64,000 nucleotides of DNA from Byssothecium circinans (lineage: Eukaryota; Ascomycota; Dothideomycetes; Pleosporales; Massarinaceae). Each line of letters opens with the position of its first letter. Position 1 is the stretch's first letter. The stretch is taken from contig ML976990.1 in NCBI GenBank assembly GCA_010015675.1, positions 63,899 through 127,898 on the forward strand, read 5' to 3'. The translations under genes were made by a program, and so were the position numbers. Under the pieces are notes generated by a model. It was not told the DNA's origin and did no database searches. It worked only from the letters and a program-made list of their open reading frames with translations. Below, in pieces: positions 36,354 to 47,890 of this stretch.

Positions 36354-38138
36354 TTACCACATGGACATCATATCCTCCTGAACTGGGACACCCATGAGAT
36401 CATCGTGAACGAGCTGTTCATCCTCGACTGGTACCAAGCTCGACAGCCTCGGATCCACATTGTGCAAGTCCGCCTTCATCTTGCATCCCTTCTCCTGTCC
36501 CGTACAGCCATTCTTCTGGCAGAGATGGCCTTGAATACAGTCAACAGTTCGGCAGGCACCCTTGCGCGGACAGACGCTGCATTTCACCACGTATTCGAGG
36601 CAATGGCGAACCGTAGGCTCGAGGGGGCTGTGGTCGTAAGGACAAGCAAAGCGCGTACACATGCCCTGAAGATGGTGATTGTTGCAGGGCTTGACATTGT
36701 GAAACAGCGCGTTGTATGCTATCCATTCTTCTTGTGTCGGCTCGCGGATGTAGACGTCGAGGCGCTGATTATCCTTGTTGAGGGGGATGAAGCCCGGGAC
36801 GATGTGGGTAGGAAGGAGATCAGAGACGTTAGAGCGATCAATAGCAATTCCGGACTGTTGCGGCTGCGCGTCGCCAGGATGGAGGAAGTTACATTTGTCA
36901 CCGAAACGGCAGAAACCCTATAATGCAGGTGGTGAGTTGGGTCGAGAGAATGATCGGTAGGATGGCATACCTTGTTGAAGAACTTGCAAGGCTGAGACTT
37001 CTTCTTGCCGTTCGTCTGGTCGTTCAAACTACCTTCTGAAACACTGGCGAGGGCATTGATGTTGATCAAGGCATCATTCGATCCGAACGTGACGGCTGCA
37101 CGCCAGTCTCCATTGCCGTGAGCAGGGTGAGACAGGCCATGCTTCAACGGCCCCTTCACATCTACTGGGAGAGTTTTGCCTTTGTTTGCAAGCGGCATCT
37201 TGGTAGAAGAAGGTGGCATCGAAGCTAGCTCAGACCACCTGAAGATGGTAGGGAATTGGGTGACGTTGAGGCCGAATTGATGGAATTCGGCATTCCAACC
37301 AGCCCCCTGAACGAGGGTGATCTTGCTACGATGACCACTATACGGCACTAGCTGGGAGAGGTATCCGGAGTCGTGACAAGCAGCATAGAGAATGTGGCTG
37401 CAAGCGTCATCCGTAGCAGCCGCCTTGAAGGTCTCTGTATAACACATTAGCTCGGCCTCTAATCTATCAAGGTAATGGAAAGCCTACCTCTAATTTTGAA
37501 CTTAGTACCCTCCTCGTCTAGTGCGTCAACGTAATCAAAATGACCGATGGCGCGCGTGAAGCCTGCCGTGAACGGACACAGCGAGCGCTTCTCGAGACCG
37601 ATTAGCTTAGACTTCGCTAATTGCTTAGACAGGTTTGTGATGTCAGCATAGACGCGAACTACGAGACGGGCGTCCTTTGCGTGCGGCAGCGACTCGCGTA
37701 GATACTTCTCTACGGCGTCGTTGAGCATACGCGCAGCCCGCATGCCACCCTCTTCCTTGTCGCGAACAAGCTCGTCATTGAACTGAATTGTCTTAGTATC
37801 CCGGTATGCAAATGGCAGAGGCAGGACTTACTATGTAGCCGTTTCCATCGACCAGTACTAGGATGTACTCGCTGCGGGGATTCACTTTCAAAGCATCTTC
37901 GACCTTTACACCATTGATTCTACCGTCATGTGCGAGCTTGAGCGTCTTGTAGCTGTCCAACAACTGACTATACTCTTTCAGAATAGTCTACTTCGAAGTC
38001 AACACAGACAGTCCACGGTTTGTTGCGTGCGAGCGCAATCGAGAAGCCTACCTGCAATTCATTCTGATTAGCCGTATTATTCAGCTTGTACTGCTCTAGG
38101 CGCGTATCGAGCGAATCGAGTTTGCCGTCACCAAGCAT
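36354..38138 (-). CDS. DUF7923-type protein with CCCH zinc fingers, paralogue B
   Basis: Exons 38138-38052, 37987-37832, 37782-37488, 37434-36971 and 36917-36354 give 521 residues, in phase. The architecture mirrors paralogue A at 19112: a short helical start, an alpha/beta domain (SEYILVLVDGNGYI then FNDELVRDKEEGGMRAARML), a strand LVVRVYADITNLSK, and FTAGFTRAIGHFDYVDALDE matching FTSGFSRPFGSCDFVDVQDE. It has fingers C-x7-C-x5-C-x3-H (CKFFNKGFCRFGDKCNFLH) and C-x8-C-x4-C-x3-H (CNNHHLQGMCTRFACPYDH) and a Cys-rich end (CSVCPRKGACRTVDC). The DUF7923 intron after KIR is at the same position and phase (1) as in A. B lacks the longer A-type coiled start and has an 80-residue spacer between the domain and the fingers. 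Confidence 0.85.
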
Positions 38139-38762
38139 CTTGACAGTTGGTGGTTGTGTGGCGATAATCCAGAGGTGAGGTGTGCAAGGGCCGCAGCTTA
38201 TATACTCGAGAGTTGGGGCTTCAGCGATTTCTGCACGGCCGCAGCTTAATAACCTCTGTGCTTAGGCCTCGGCAGTAAGGATCTTGCAAACGACAGTTTA
38301 CCGCCTTATCAATGCGGAGTTAGCGCATTCTATTGCTGAGGAGATGGATGAAGGAAGGTTTTTGATGAGAGGAGGAGGTTGACGTTCTCGTTGTCTTAGC
38401 TTTCGATATGGTCTGTGCACGCAAGTACAGGGATATGCAAACTAAGAGGAATTATGGAGGTGATTGGAAGAACCAGAATGCTCATGCATTACTTTCCAAA
38501 GACATATAAACACGTCGCTCATGTCACGAAGATGCAGAAGTCAGTGCATTTTCGTCCGTAATTTTCATATTTTACTGCGTCAACATCTTTTGACACACCA
38601 TGCTGTGATACTCCTTTCCGTAATCCTATCCGAGCTATCAATGTGGTAGTCAATGATTGAGATCTTGTCTTCTGAACGCAAGGCCATAGCGTAGTCGCGC
38701 TCTCTTTTCCGAGCCCGTTCCGCTGGAAAAAGCATCATACACCCCGTACTACAACAACGCTT
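38139..38762. other. Gap between zinc-finger B promoter and NOT4 3' end
   Basis: About 600 bases holding the upstream region of paralogue B and the 3' flank of NOT4. No signal is recognised. Confidence 0.4.
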
Positions 38763-41700
38763 TCAAGCCTTCCCCATCCCCCCAAGCTTCTTGTTCTTCT
38801 TCATAACACCAACTAACTTCTTTTCAAGAGCCTCATGCTCCTTCTTCGCCGAAAGCATGGCCTGCTCCGTCTCCTCTACACCAAGCAACGGTCTCCTCCT
38901 TCCGTCATTATCACCACCACCAACTGCTCCCGAAAACGCATGATTACCTAGTCTGCTTCCCGCCTCGAATGTGTTGACGAAACCCTGTATATCGATCCCA
39001 TCATTTCGGCTCATAGACAAGTGGCGATTCTTATCTAGTGTGACATTGTGGCCAGAAGACGGGATATTGAGGCTAGCGCCAATGAGTGCTTCAAGGCTTT
39101 GAACGAAGACGCCACCGAGAAGATCGGCAGCCATTACACCCATTCCTTCCAACTCACTGCCGACTGCGCCGCCTTCTGCTACTGCACGAGCTGCTTTGGC
39201 TATCCTGTTCACGCTAACGGACATGTTCATTGTGCCGGATCCTGGGAGTCCGCCAACGGCTGCCATCTCCTGGCGAGAGCTGGGGGGAACCTGCCGGTCT
39301 ATGTTTGGGAGAACAAACTGGTTGAGATAAGTGCCAGCGTCGGTAGGAGTCTGCTGCTGTGGTTGGGTCTGAGGTAGCGGAAGGTCGGTCGTTGGCGAAA
39401 GAGGCAGCGAGGTTGATCCAAGGCGAGTTGAAGACGAGTCGAGCTTGGGCATAGGCTGACCAGCACTCTTACCGAGATCGTTCAACGCGGTCTGAAGAGC
39501 CGGAAGGGGAGCATGTGGGCTAGTCTGCTGTCGATGAGAGGCGTCCTTTCGAGGACGAAATCGACCAGCGCCTTTAAGCTGTTCTATCTGTTCTTCCAAT
39601 GCCAATGCCTTCTCCTCTAGCTCAGGAGTCAAGCCCCAAAAAAATTTGCCTTGTGGCGTGATGAGGGTGCTGGACTCAGGTCTTCCGTCGACACTTTTCA
39701 GACGCACGGGCTGTTTCTTCGAAAGTGCCTCTACATCGGCTGGTGATAGATGTAACCTCAAGTCCGGAGGTGCAACCGGTCCGCCATTTATTTGTGTAGG
39801 TCGTGAGGCATGAGCAAGTGCCGATGGAAGGGGCTTGAAGAACTCTAAAGCAGATGCAAGGAGATCTCCCGTTTTCTGCAGATCTGCGATAATCGATTGA
39901 GCAGTAGCCTCCCGCTTTTGTCTTGTCGTCTCAGTTGGGGGGGCAGGCTCTGTATGCGGAGATGGAGTAGGTGTTTTCGTGGTAGAGTGCTTTTTGTTTG
40001 CTGCGAGTGGTACGCTAGGTGGCTCTACCTGCTCTTTGACTTCCTCAATTTCGGCTGGTTTGGGTGATTGAGGCTGGCTCTTAGTGAGCACCGCAAGAGA
40101 CTTGGGGTTGTTGGAAGGTTTTTTCGCTTTCTTCTTGCGGCCCATTAGAGGTTCTTGGACGACATCTGCCTCTGAATCAAGCTTTTCCATTGCTAGCGCA
40201 TGCTCCTCCTCCCTTCGAGCTCTCTCTTGACGCTCCTTCTTCTGCTGAGACTTTGTTTTCTGTCTCACAGGAGCCGTTCCCACTTTGCCCCCAATAGGCG
40301 GTGGAGAGCTAGCTCGTGAAATCGAAGTAGAAGTAATTGATGCCGTGTCGGACACGAGCTCGCTTCCGGGGGTTCCTGGCAGGTTCACTGAAGCAATGCT
40401 GGCCTGCCTAGAGCGAAGCTTTTCAACAGTCGGAATCTGGGGGTGTGAGGTGGTCGATACAGCCGATAGCGGCGCCGGATTCTCGACTCTCGGAGTCGCG
40501 ACTACGCGTAAGGTTCTGGGTGCTGTAGTGGGCTTCTTAACAGGCGAGCCGGTCGAGGTATGTGCCGGACTCCCAGGGACAGAGCTGTTCGTCGTTGTTG
40601 ATATGGCGTGACCTACCTTTGGCTGGGACTCGATTTTTGTGGAGTTCTTTGCCAGAGATTGCTCGTTCTCTGGAACTTTGGTAGCCGCCGCTATATCCAG
40701 CTTTCCGGGATGCTGTCTTTTGGTTGAGGTTGGATTTGCTGCAGGAGCCGGCACATCTTTCGTACTTTTTCGCGGACTGCTGTCAACTACGCTTTGAGTC
40801 TTCTTGGAGAAGACTGGTTTCTTCGGCGTTGTTTTCGCGTTGGCTGTGGACGCTTTTTTGTTCTCTTTTGGTGTCTCTGACGACACATTCTCTGCCATCT
40901 TTTTCGGGGTCTCCTGAACCACCGGTAGCTTGGAAGAGCTTGTTTGCCTATTTGCCTTCGAAGGAGTCACCGTTTCTGTTGGCGTAGTCGTATTCGAGTC
41001 TGTTGTTTTGGAGGTTGCAGCATCCGCATTTTCAGTGGATTGATTCGATTTCTTGGACTGTATAGGTGGTGCGATACCAGTGGATGTGGTGGGCACAACT
41101 GGGACTGCTGTAGCTATCGTTGATGGTGTATTACGAGATGACGGGCGTGTGGGTTGTTCGCTTGCGACAGATCGCGGTACAGCTGCTGCTATGAACCCGG
41201 GGGGTATGGTCGGAGTTGCGTGCCTGGGCGGATCTATCGTTGGCCTAACACGGAGGGCACCCGGTCCCTGGTCATCAGCTACGGAGTCGCTGACAAGAGC
41301 GTCGACGTTGATTGATGCTTCTTCTTCGGGGCTGAGAATTTGATCTTCTGTACCGCAATGTTAGCAGGTGGTTCAAATACGTTCAAATGTCGGGACATAA
41401 GACCCCGCTACGACAGCGGGTATTCGGTCAGTGCGTGTTTACATGCGACGGCGGCGGCGCTTATAAGTACATATGTGCAATGTAGGTATCTCTCAATCAT
41501 CTTCGTCACTCTAACCAAGCAAAGGAACAATTGTGGAGCCATCTCTCTGATTACCCGTAAGCATGCTAGCTAGGAAGCCGCAGGAAGGGGAAGTTACGTA
41601 CATGCGACGGCCATGACGAAGACGATGAGAGATGTTGACGGGAACCCTGGCAAACGAAGCATACCCCGCCGAAATGAAAGACTCGAAAAATAAAAAGACA

Positions 41701-44519
41701 AAGGTATTGTAGTTCCGTGAAGCCATGCCAAAGCCAGAGCCCGCGAAACATGATAGCGGCCGACCCATACATGAACGCCAAGCACTTCAGCAGCCAACGC
41801 AACTGTCTGAATGCTGATGCATTTGCTTCGAGGCCCCTGGAAACGCCATGCGACCATTAAACATGAAAGAAAGGGTACTAAAACATTGTGTATGACCCGT
41901 GGGCCGAGAAAACATGCGAGAGAAGCGAAAGATCTACCAACGTCCGCCGGCGCCGCCGCCGTAGTTGTAGTTGTTGTTGAGGGAGGAAAACCCACCTTGA
42001 CCTTGGCCATAGAGCCCCTGCCCAGCCATCCCGCCACCTTGATGCAACCTTGCCTGTAAGATACTAGGGTCTTGAACATCTACTACACCACCCCCAGAGG
42101 AGGAAGTGTTAGCATGTCTGTGCTTCTTTCCCTTTTTCTTAGACTTTTGCGAACCAGACTCCTGGTACGCACCAGGCGACGGTCCATAAGGAAAGCTGAG
42201 GAGGCCGGGGGCAGGGGCTGGCGTAGAGGTCGTGGGATGCTGATTGAGAAATGAAGGAAACATTGACTCACGCTTTCCGGCATCGGTTACTCTGGCCCCA
42301 CCATTGCCTCGAATCAAGTCTTGATACAATGCCTCAGGGTTGTTCCTGCCAGCAGCGTTCGCGCCATAGCCAAGACTTCCGGTGGCGAACCCGTGCCCTT
42401 GACCAAACATACCACCTCCACTGACTGGCGGAGTACCAGTGGCTTTGAGTCCTGGTGGCGGACCTTGAACACCGCTAGAATAGAACGGACCCCCTGGCGG
42501 CTGGTGCTGGGAGAGCTGGTTGAAGTGATTGTTATTTTTAGGCATCATGGAACTCTGCTGATTCATCAGTTTCTGATTGGCGACCGGCTGAACATTTGCA
42601 GTGGCCGAACCGCTGTCATTCGCGAAACTGAATCGAGAAGTATGCCTGGTATGGCCAGTCTGTCCATGTGCTTGGGTGGGCTGGCTATTCTGGAAGTTTG
42701 CCATCAGGCCAGCAGACTGGGGGCCATTCTTGAAATTCTGGAGGAGCAACTGCTGTTGTTGCTGCTGAGAGAGACCGCGACCATTCCCTAGACTGAGATT
42801 GCCTAGATCTTCGGTAGTCTGTCCAAACAAGTTGCCGCCGAACGAAGGTTGACTTGGTGGTGCGATGACATGTTGATTTTGGAGGCCTGTGCCAGTTTGA
42901 ATTGTCTCCTCCGGCTCACCCCCAAGCTGCAAACTTCCACCAGCCGTTGTTTCGTTCTCTTCGCCTTCAGTCACAGGTTGTTGTTCTTGTTCGCGTTGTT
43001 GTTGCGCTGCAGTGTGGGCCTCGGCCGTGCGATGAGCAGCCAATTCCTCTTCCTTTTCTCTCTTTGCACGTCGCTTCGCACCTCCATTTGGATCGAGCAA
43101 TTGAGGAAACGCAGCGATGGCCCTGAGCTCTTCTTCTGACAATACAGTACTCGAAAATGTGAATTTGAATTCGGGCTCCACAATCTTCTTGATGAAGTCG
43201 TCGAAACCGGGTATACGGGGCTTTGGGGGACGGGCAGCAAGTATGGGCTGAGGTTGGGGTTGCGGGGTCGCTGAGTTAGACGTCTGCGCAGACCTGTCCT
43301 TCTCTTTCTCTTTGCCCCTTTTCTTTGGTGCTTCCTCTACCTTGGTCGCTTTTGGGTGTTGGGGTGCCGGCACTGCGTTCGTTGTCATTGGACTAGGGTT
43401 TGATGCATTCGTCGACCGACTAGCGCGGCGTTCTTGGGCGGCTTTGCTGCCCCAGTTCGCGGTGGCTGGCAAACCAGGTATATCCGTCGGACTCGAAGCA
43501 TCATTGCTATCCTGTCGGTTCATGGATGCGGCGGCAGCGGCGACGGGTGGACCTTGATGCACCGGAGGGGCGGAGCGGCTTGTGGATGATTGCGCGGGCT
43601 GTTGGGTCTGTATTGAGTTCATCATGGACAGATCTTGCCGTGTGAAGCTGTCGTTGTCTTCCCCGGGCTCATGGAGGAACATGCAATTCCTGTTAGTACA
43701 TTGCTCGTTTCTCAGATATGCACTGCAGTATTTGGTGGTTCCGTATTGAGCCCTGTGAACTGTGAGCTTTGTGTCATGCCAAGTTGCCGTATAAACAGCT
43801 TACCGTAACGTCCTGTCTCCATTTTGAGAGCCGTCGACGGCCGCTATACATGCCGCTGCGTCCTCCTTACGGGCGAAGGTCACATATACACCAACCGTCG
43901 TCTGTTGTGGCGCGTTCTCTCGTGCCTTGCTCACGACGATCTTGATGATTTTTCCGTATTGCCCGAAGTATTCGGGTCCGCGCAGGGTGTCAAGTAATCG
44001 ATCTTCGCGTATCGTAGGTGTGAGGCCGGTAACGTATACGAGGTTCTTCTGGACCACTCGGAGCCCGGCGAGATGTTTGCGGCTTAGACTGTCGGCCTCT
44101 GCCTTTTGCGCCTCCTTCTGCCGCATCTGCGCGTTCTTCTTTGCTTTGAGCGCTATCTGCTGCTTGTGCCTGGCCATCCTTATTACATGTTAGACAGGTT
44201 CGATGCGGGAGGGGGACGGAACGCACTCTTCGGACGTGATGTTCTTCCACTCTATCGTGGAGTCATCATATGGTCGGCGACAGGCAGGGCACAGCCCATT
44301 CATTGTCGTCTTGATGTTGTTGAAGCAGAATTGACATATCTAGGGCGGCAGGTTAGCAAGCGCTCGCAGGAGCGTCGGCGAGAGATGGGGGCAGCGTGCC
44401 TGGTAGCCGCAGGGACACGGGCGGAAATTCTTATCGGACAGGTCAAACTCCTCTACGCAGAGGGGACAGCACTCGTCCTCGTCATCATCGACGAACTGGT
44501 CCTGTTGCACGCGCGACAT
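38763..44519 (-). CDS. NOT4: CCR4-NOT subunit NOT4 (RING E3 ubiquitin ligase)
   Basis: Exons: 44519-44400, 44339-44227, 44178-43804, 43752 to about 41942, and 41347-38763. The C4C4-type RING is split over exons 1-2 (CCPLCVEEFDLSDKNFRPCPCGYQ, cut after Q, then ICQFCFNNI..LCPACRRPY). An RRM (NLVYVTGLTPTIREDRLLDT) and a CCCH finger (CSAYLRNEQCTNRNCMFLH) follow. After that comes a long low-complexity body, then a KR/E-rich region with MGRKKKAKK and a C-terminal helix (EETEQAMLSAKKEHEALEKK). NOT4 ubiquitinates stalled-ribosome and mRNA-decay substrates. Intron 1 starts with GC. If the fourth exon is not spliced, the protein stops at 41934 (808 residues, ending GGRW); spliced to the strong acceptor before 41347 it gives about 1667 residues. 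The exact donor of that 0.6-kb intron is uncertain. Confidence 0.85.
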
Positions 44520-44907
44520 GGCGAAGATGTGAGGTCGGGCGGAGTGAGGGTGCGTTGTCAAGCGCGAGGTGGCGATGGAAAGCGTGGGGGAGAGGACGCT
44601 TCGGGGGGAGTGAAGGGAACGGTTCGCAAGCAAAGGGACAAACGCCGGCCGTGGATGAGAGGAGAGAAAGAAATGATGCTGCGATGGCGAACGGGGGCTG
44701 TCGATGCACACTGGTCTGCAAAGATGAGCCCAGGCTTAGCGCAAAGGTCACGTGCCGGGCTAGGCCACCTCAGAAACATCGAAGGAGCTGCCGATGCCCG
44801 ACTCGCTTGGTGAAGCTTGGAGAAGCCGACGACGACATCACCACGACGTTGACCGCCCACACCCTCACCAGCTGTCCCGCGGCCCCGAAACGCTCTCCAC
44901 CCTCACA
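44520..44907. promoter_or_regulatory. Divergent promoter of NOT4 and complex I subunit
   Basis: 388 bases between two head-to-head start codons, probably a shared bidirectional promoter. No specific site is claimed. Confidence 0.5.
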
Positions 44908-45943
44908 ATGGCACTGCGCCAGGCTGTCGCCCGCCCATTGAGTGCCGGCATGCGCTCGGCGAGCTGCTCTCGCACCGCAGTGCGCTCCTTCGCGGCATCG
45001 ACTCTGCGGGCAAAAGAGATCGCTGGCGAGAGCTCCGAGCGGCCCAACCTGCGGGTATGCACATGATACATGTCTCTTGGTCGTTCTGTTGGTACTGATG
45101 AGACGATAGTACGCCCCCCGCGACCCGGCAGGCAAGCTCAAGGCGGCCATCGTCAACCCAGCCGACCACTACAAAGAGAAGGGCGAGGCACTGCACAAAT
45201 ACGGCCAGTACCTCATGTCATGTCTGCCCAAATACGTTCAGCAGTAAGCATCATTCTGTCAGTTCTCGGACTATGGCTGATGAATCAGGTTTTCGGTCTG
45301 GAAGGACGAACTGACCATCTACATCCCCCCGGCCGGCGTCATTCCCACCTTCACATTCCTCAAATACCACACTGCTGCCGAATTCACACAAATATCAGAC
45401 ATCACCGCCGTCGATTACCCCACCAAGGACCAGCGATTCGAAGTCGTCTACAACATGCTCAGCATCCGACACAACTCGCGGCTGAGGGTCAAGACATACG
45501 CTGACGAGGCGACACCTGTGCCCAGTCTGTGCGATCTTTACGATGGTGCGAACTGGTACGAACGTGAGGTGTATGATCTGTTTGGTGTCTTCTTCGTTGG
45601 GCACCCCGATCTGAGGCGAATCATGACCGACTACGGTTTCGATGGCCACCCGTTGCGCAAGGACTTCCCGATGACAGGCTATACAGAGATTAGATATGAC
45701 GAGGAAAAGAAGCGAATCGTAGTGGAGCCGCTGGAGATGACCCAGGCGTTCAGGAACTTCCGCGGAGGATCAACAGTGTGGGAGCCTGTCGGCCCCGGCG
45801 ACAACAAGACTCCCGACCAAGTAGGTTCCTCCCGCATCAACTTCAAGAAACATGAGAAATGTGGAGCACGCTAACCTTTGCTGCAGTTCAAGCTCCCAAC
45901 GCCGAAGCCGGAGCCACCGAAAGAGGGCGAGCAAAAGAAATAG
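44908..45943 (+). CDS. NDUFS3: NADH:ubiquinone oxidoreductase 30-kDa subunit (NDUFS3/NuoC)
   Basis: Exons 44908-45054, 45110-45243, 45289-45820 and 45887-45943 give 289 residues. An Arg/Ser/Ala-rich mitochondrial presequence ([19 protein letters not shown]) of about 40 residues is followed by the core subunit: [17 protein letters not shown], the strand [20 protein letters not shown], and the family signature [17 protein letters not shown] followed by [20 protein letters not shown]. It ends with [18 protein letters not shown]. It is part of the hydrophilic arm of complex I near the Q-module. The start ATG sits in a good context (cctcacaATGG). It is divergent from NOT4. Confidence 0.95.
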
Positions 45944-46614
45944 ACGAGCTACAGTGTACAATGTGTATATATCCCTTGAATTTTATCAGCTACATCCAAC
46001 ATTGTCGCCTAGCATTGCCCGACTTATCGCAAATTGTACTCTGCGCAAGCCTATCTAGAGAAATCTGCATGGTGACAAAATGTCCGTGACCAGCGAGGGT
46101 TCCTCTTCTAGAACCGTACCCCGGGAGGTGTGCAATCACGGTTTAACGAGTTTCAAAGTAGTTCTGGTGAAACTTCATGAAAGAGTTGCGAGGGACATCG
46201 AATAATTAGACTTCATGTATCAGTGCGAGACCGACGAAATCGGCTCGAGCCTGTGAAGAAACATGGGTTGCATGCCCGTATTGCATCATCTGTGCATTTC
46301 ATCTGGAGTACGAAGCTTCCACTGCCTAAAGTGATAATCCAACCAGCGTTCACGCCAAGCCTGCACCCCGCTTTTGGTATTTTCGCCAGCGAACTGGTCA
46401 TGTTACCTGTAACGGAAATCCGCCCAACTGCTCCACATTCTATAAATTCACCATGAGCGCTTCACAAGTCCCAGACACGGTTAGTACTACCGGATTCCTC
46501 GGATCTTTGCACTGTCTTCCAGTATCATTGGATCAGGAGGCTACTTTGAAATTCTTCGAGCACTAGAAGACACCTGTGAAGAGCTATAAAAGAGAGTGTG
46601 GGAAGGGACCGAAG
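45944..46614. other. Gap before DUF1349-like gene
   Basis: 3' flank of the complex I gene and promoter of the next gene, including ctataaaag near 46581. No gene or repeat is recognised. Confidence 0.4.
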
Positions 46615-47432
46615 ATGGCTTTCTTCACACGAAGCCCGCAATTCTTTTCTTCGCCAGTTCTGCTTCTAGCTTGGATCACAGTTTTGGCAATCATGGCACC
46701 AACTTACGCAACAAAGAATACCACCATTCCCCCCTTCAACCTCTCCGCCCCCGCCGACACAGACATTTGGCGCAAGCCCCCAACACACAACGCCTTCAAT
46801 GCGCCTGTGTATCCTTCACCCCTCCCCAAACACCCCTCCGCATCCTTTCAACGCGCACAACTCACTTTCACCCTCCCGCCCGGCAACCAACTCCGCCAAT
46901 ACGATCAAGCAGGCCTGCTCCTCCACCTTACTAAGCCAGGCGTCGAGCCGCTGAAGGAAAAGTGGCTGAAGACGGGGATTGAATGGTACTATGGGAAACC
47001 ATATGTGTCGACTGTTGGGTGTGATGTTTGGGCTGATTGGAGTGTCGTGCCACTTGAGGGATTCAAGGATGATACTAAGAGCCCGAGTGCGACGATTGAG
47101 GTTAGGAGGGAGAGCGACCAGTTGGGGAAGAGTCTGTGGGTTTATCAAATTTTTAAGGATGCAGAGGGGAAGGAAGTGGAGAGACGGCCGTTGCGTGAGG
47201 TATGTACTGCGTTTTGGCTCTTCACTGTGAGCTTAATGGAGGGATGTGACTAACATAAGTATAGGTTGCCTGGTTCTTTGCGGATGAGGAGGGCTGGAAT
47301 GTTGGCGTCGGTGGATATGTCTGCCGCCCGACAAAGATCGAAGAGAATGGGACGGATACGAGTACTCTGACTGCGGAGTTTAGCAAGGGCGTGCAGATTG
47401 AGCTTTTGGATTATTCGGAGCTCTTGGACTGA
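46615..47432 (+). CDS. DUF1349 (concanavalin-like) protein, probably secreted
   Basis: Exons 46615-47199 and 47265-47432 give 250 residues from MAFFTRSP; an in-frame ATG at 46576 would add 13 residues. A hydrophobic stretch (VLLLAWITVLAIMAP) followed by TYA looks like a signal peptide or anchor. The body contains YDQAGLLLHL, WLKTGIEWYYGKPYVSTVG and DVWADWSVVPL and, after the intron, AWFFADEEGWNVGVGGYVCRP. This beta-sandwich pattern is that of the DUF1349/regulation-of-enolase-1 family, where it resembles glycan-binding lectin-like folds. The enzymatic role is unknown. Confidence 0.8.
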
Positions 47433-47890
47433 TCGATAGGGTGGAAGGTCCTATCTCAATCGTGTGTTATTGTTATGAAAGTCCATGATCATCCCATCGT
47501 AAATATAAAAAGGATTCCTTATAACAGCGCGAGCCTCCTGCCCTCCATATATACCTATTTTCCTAGCAAGTCTCCCACCGATTAAAGCTTAACCGCAACC
47601 TTGCATCAAAATATCCAATATAAAACACTTAAGTAACGTTAACGTTATATTTAATATGACCGAGAGAGACTTCACACAAAAAAAGAAAAAGCATATGCTC
47701 ACCGTCGTCGGACTCGAACCCACGCAAAAAAAGATCTAATCCCTACCATTGCATTTAAGCCTCCTACGCCAGTATCAAGGGTCATATTCCACACCACATG
47801 CGCATCTGTACGCCTAAGCCACTCAACGCCGTAGAGATATCAGAGACCTTTTCATTTTGCTTGAAAATTATAGTTCTTAAATAATATATA
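47433..47890. other. Gap with tRNA-like remnant
   Basis: AT-rich intergenic sequence containing the Pol III-like segment given separately. It ends at the TA target of the pogo-like relic. Confidence 0.4.
47675..47770 (-). other. tRNA-like/Pol III promoter remnant
   Basis: On the minus strand this reads an A-box-like word (aatgcaatggtaggg), then a B-box (gggttcgagtccg), then a T-run (ctttttcttttttt). A cloverleaf cannot be closed: the 3' acceptor strand gacggtg has no 5' partner and the T-stem has a mismatch. It is therefore either a degraded tRNA or a tRNA-derived SINE fragment. Confidence 0.3.

Noticed and set aside
36282..36923. 213-codon plus ORF over zinc-finger paralogue B
   Set aside because: Antisense shadow of a spliced gene with conserved fingers.
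44794..45066. ORF overlapping the complex I start in another frame, and antisense ORFs nearby
   Set aside because: The real frame has a mitochondrial presequence and the full NDUFS3 domain.
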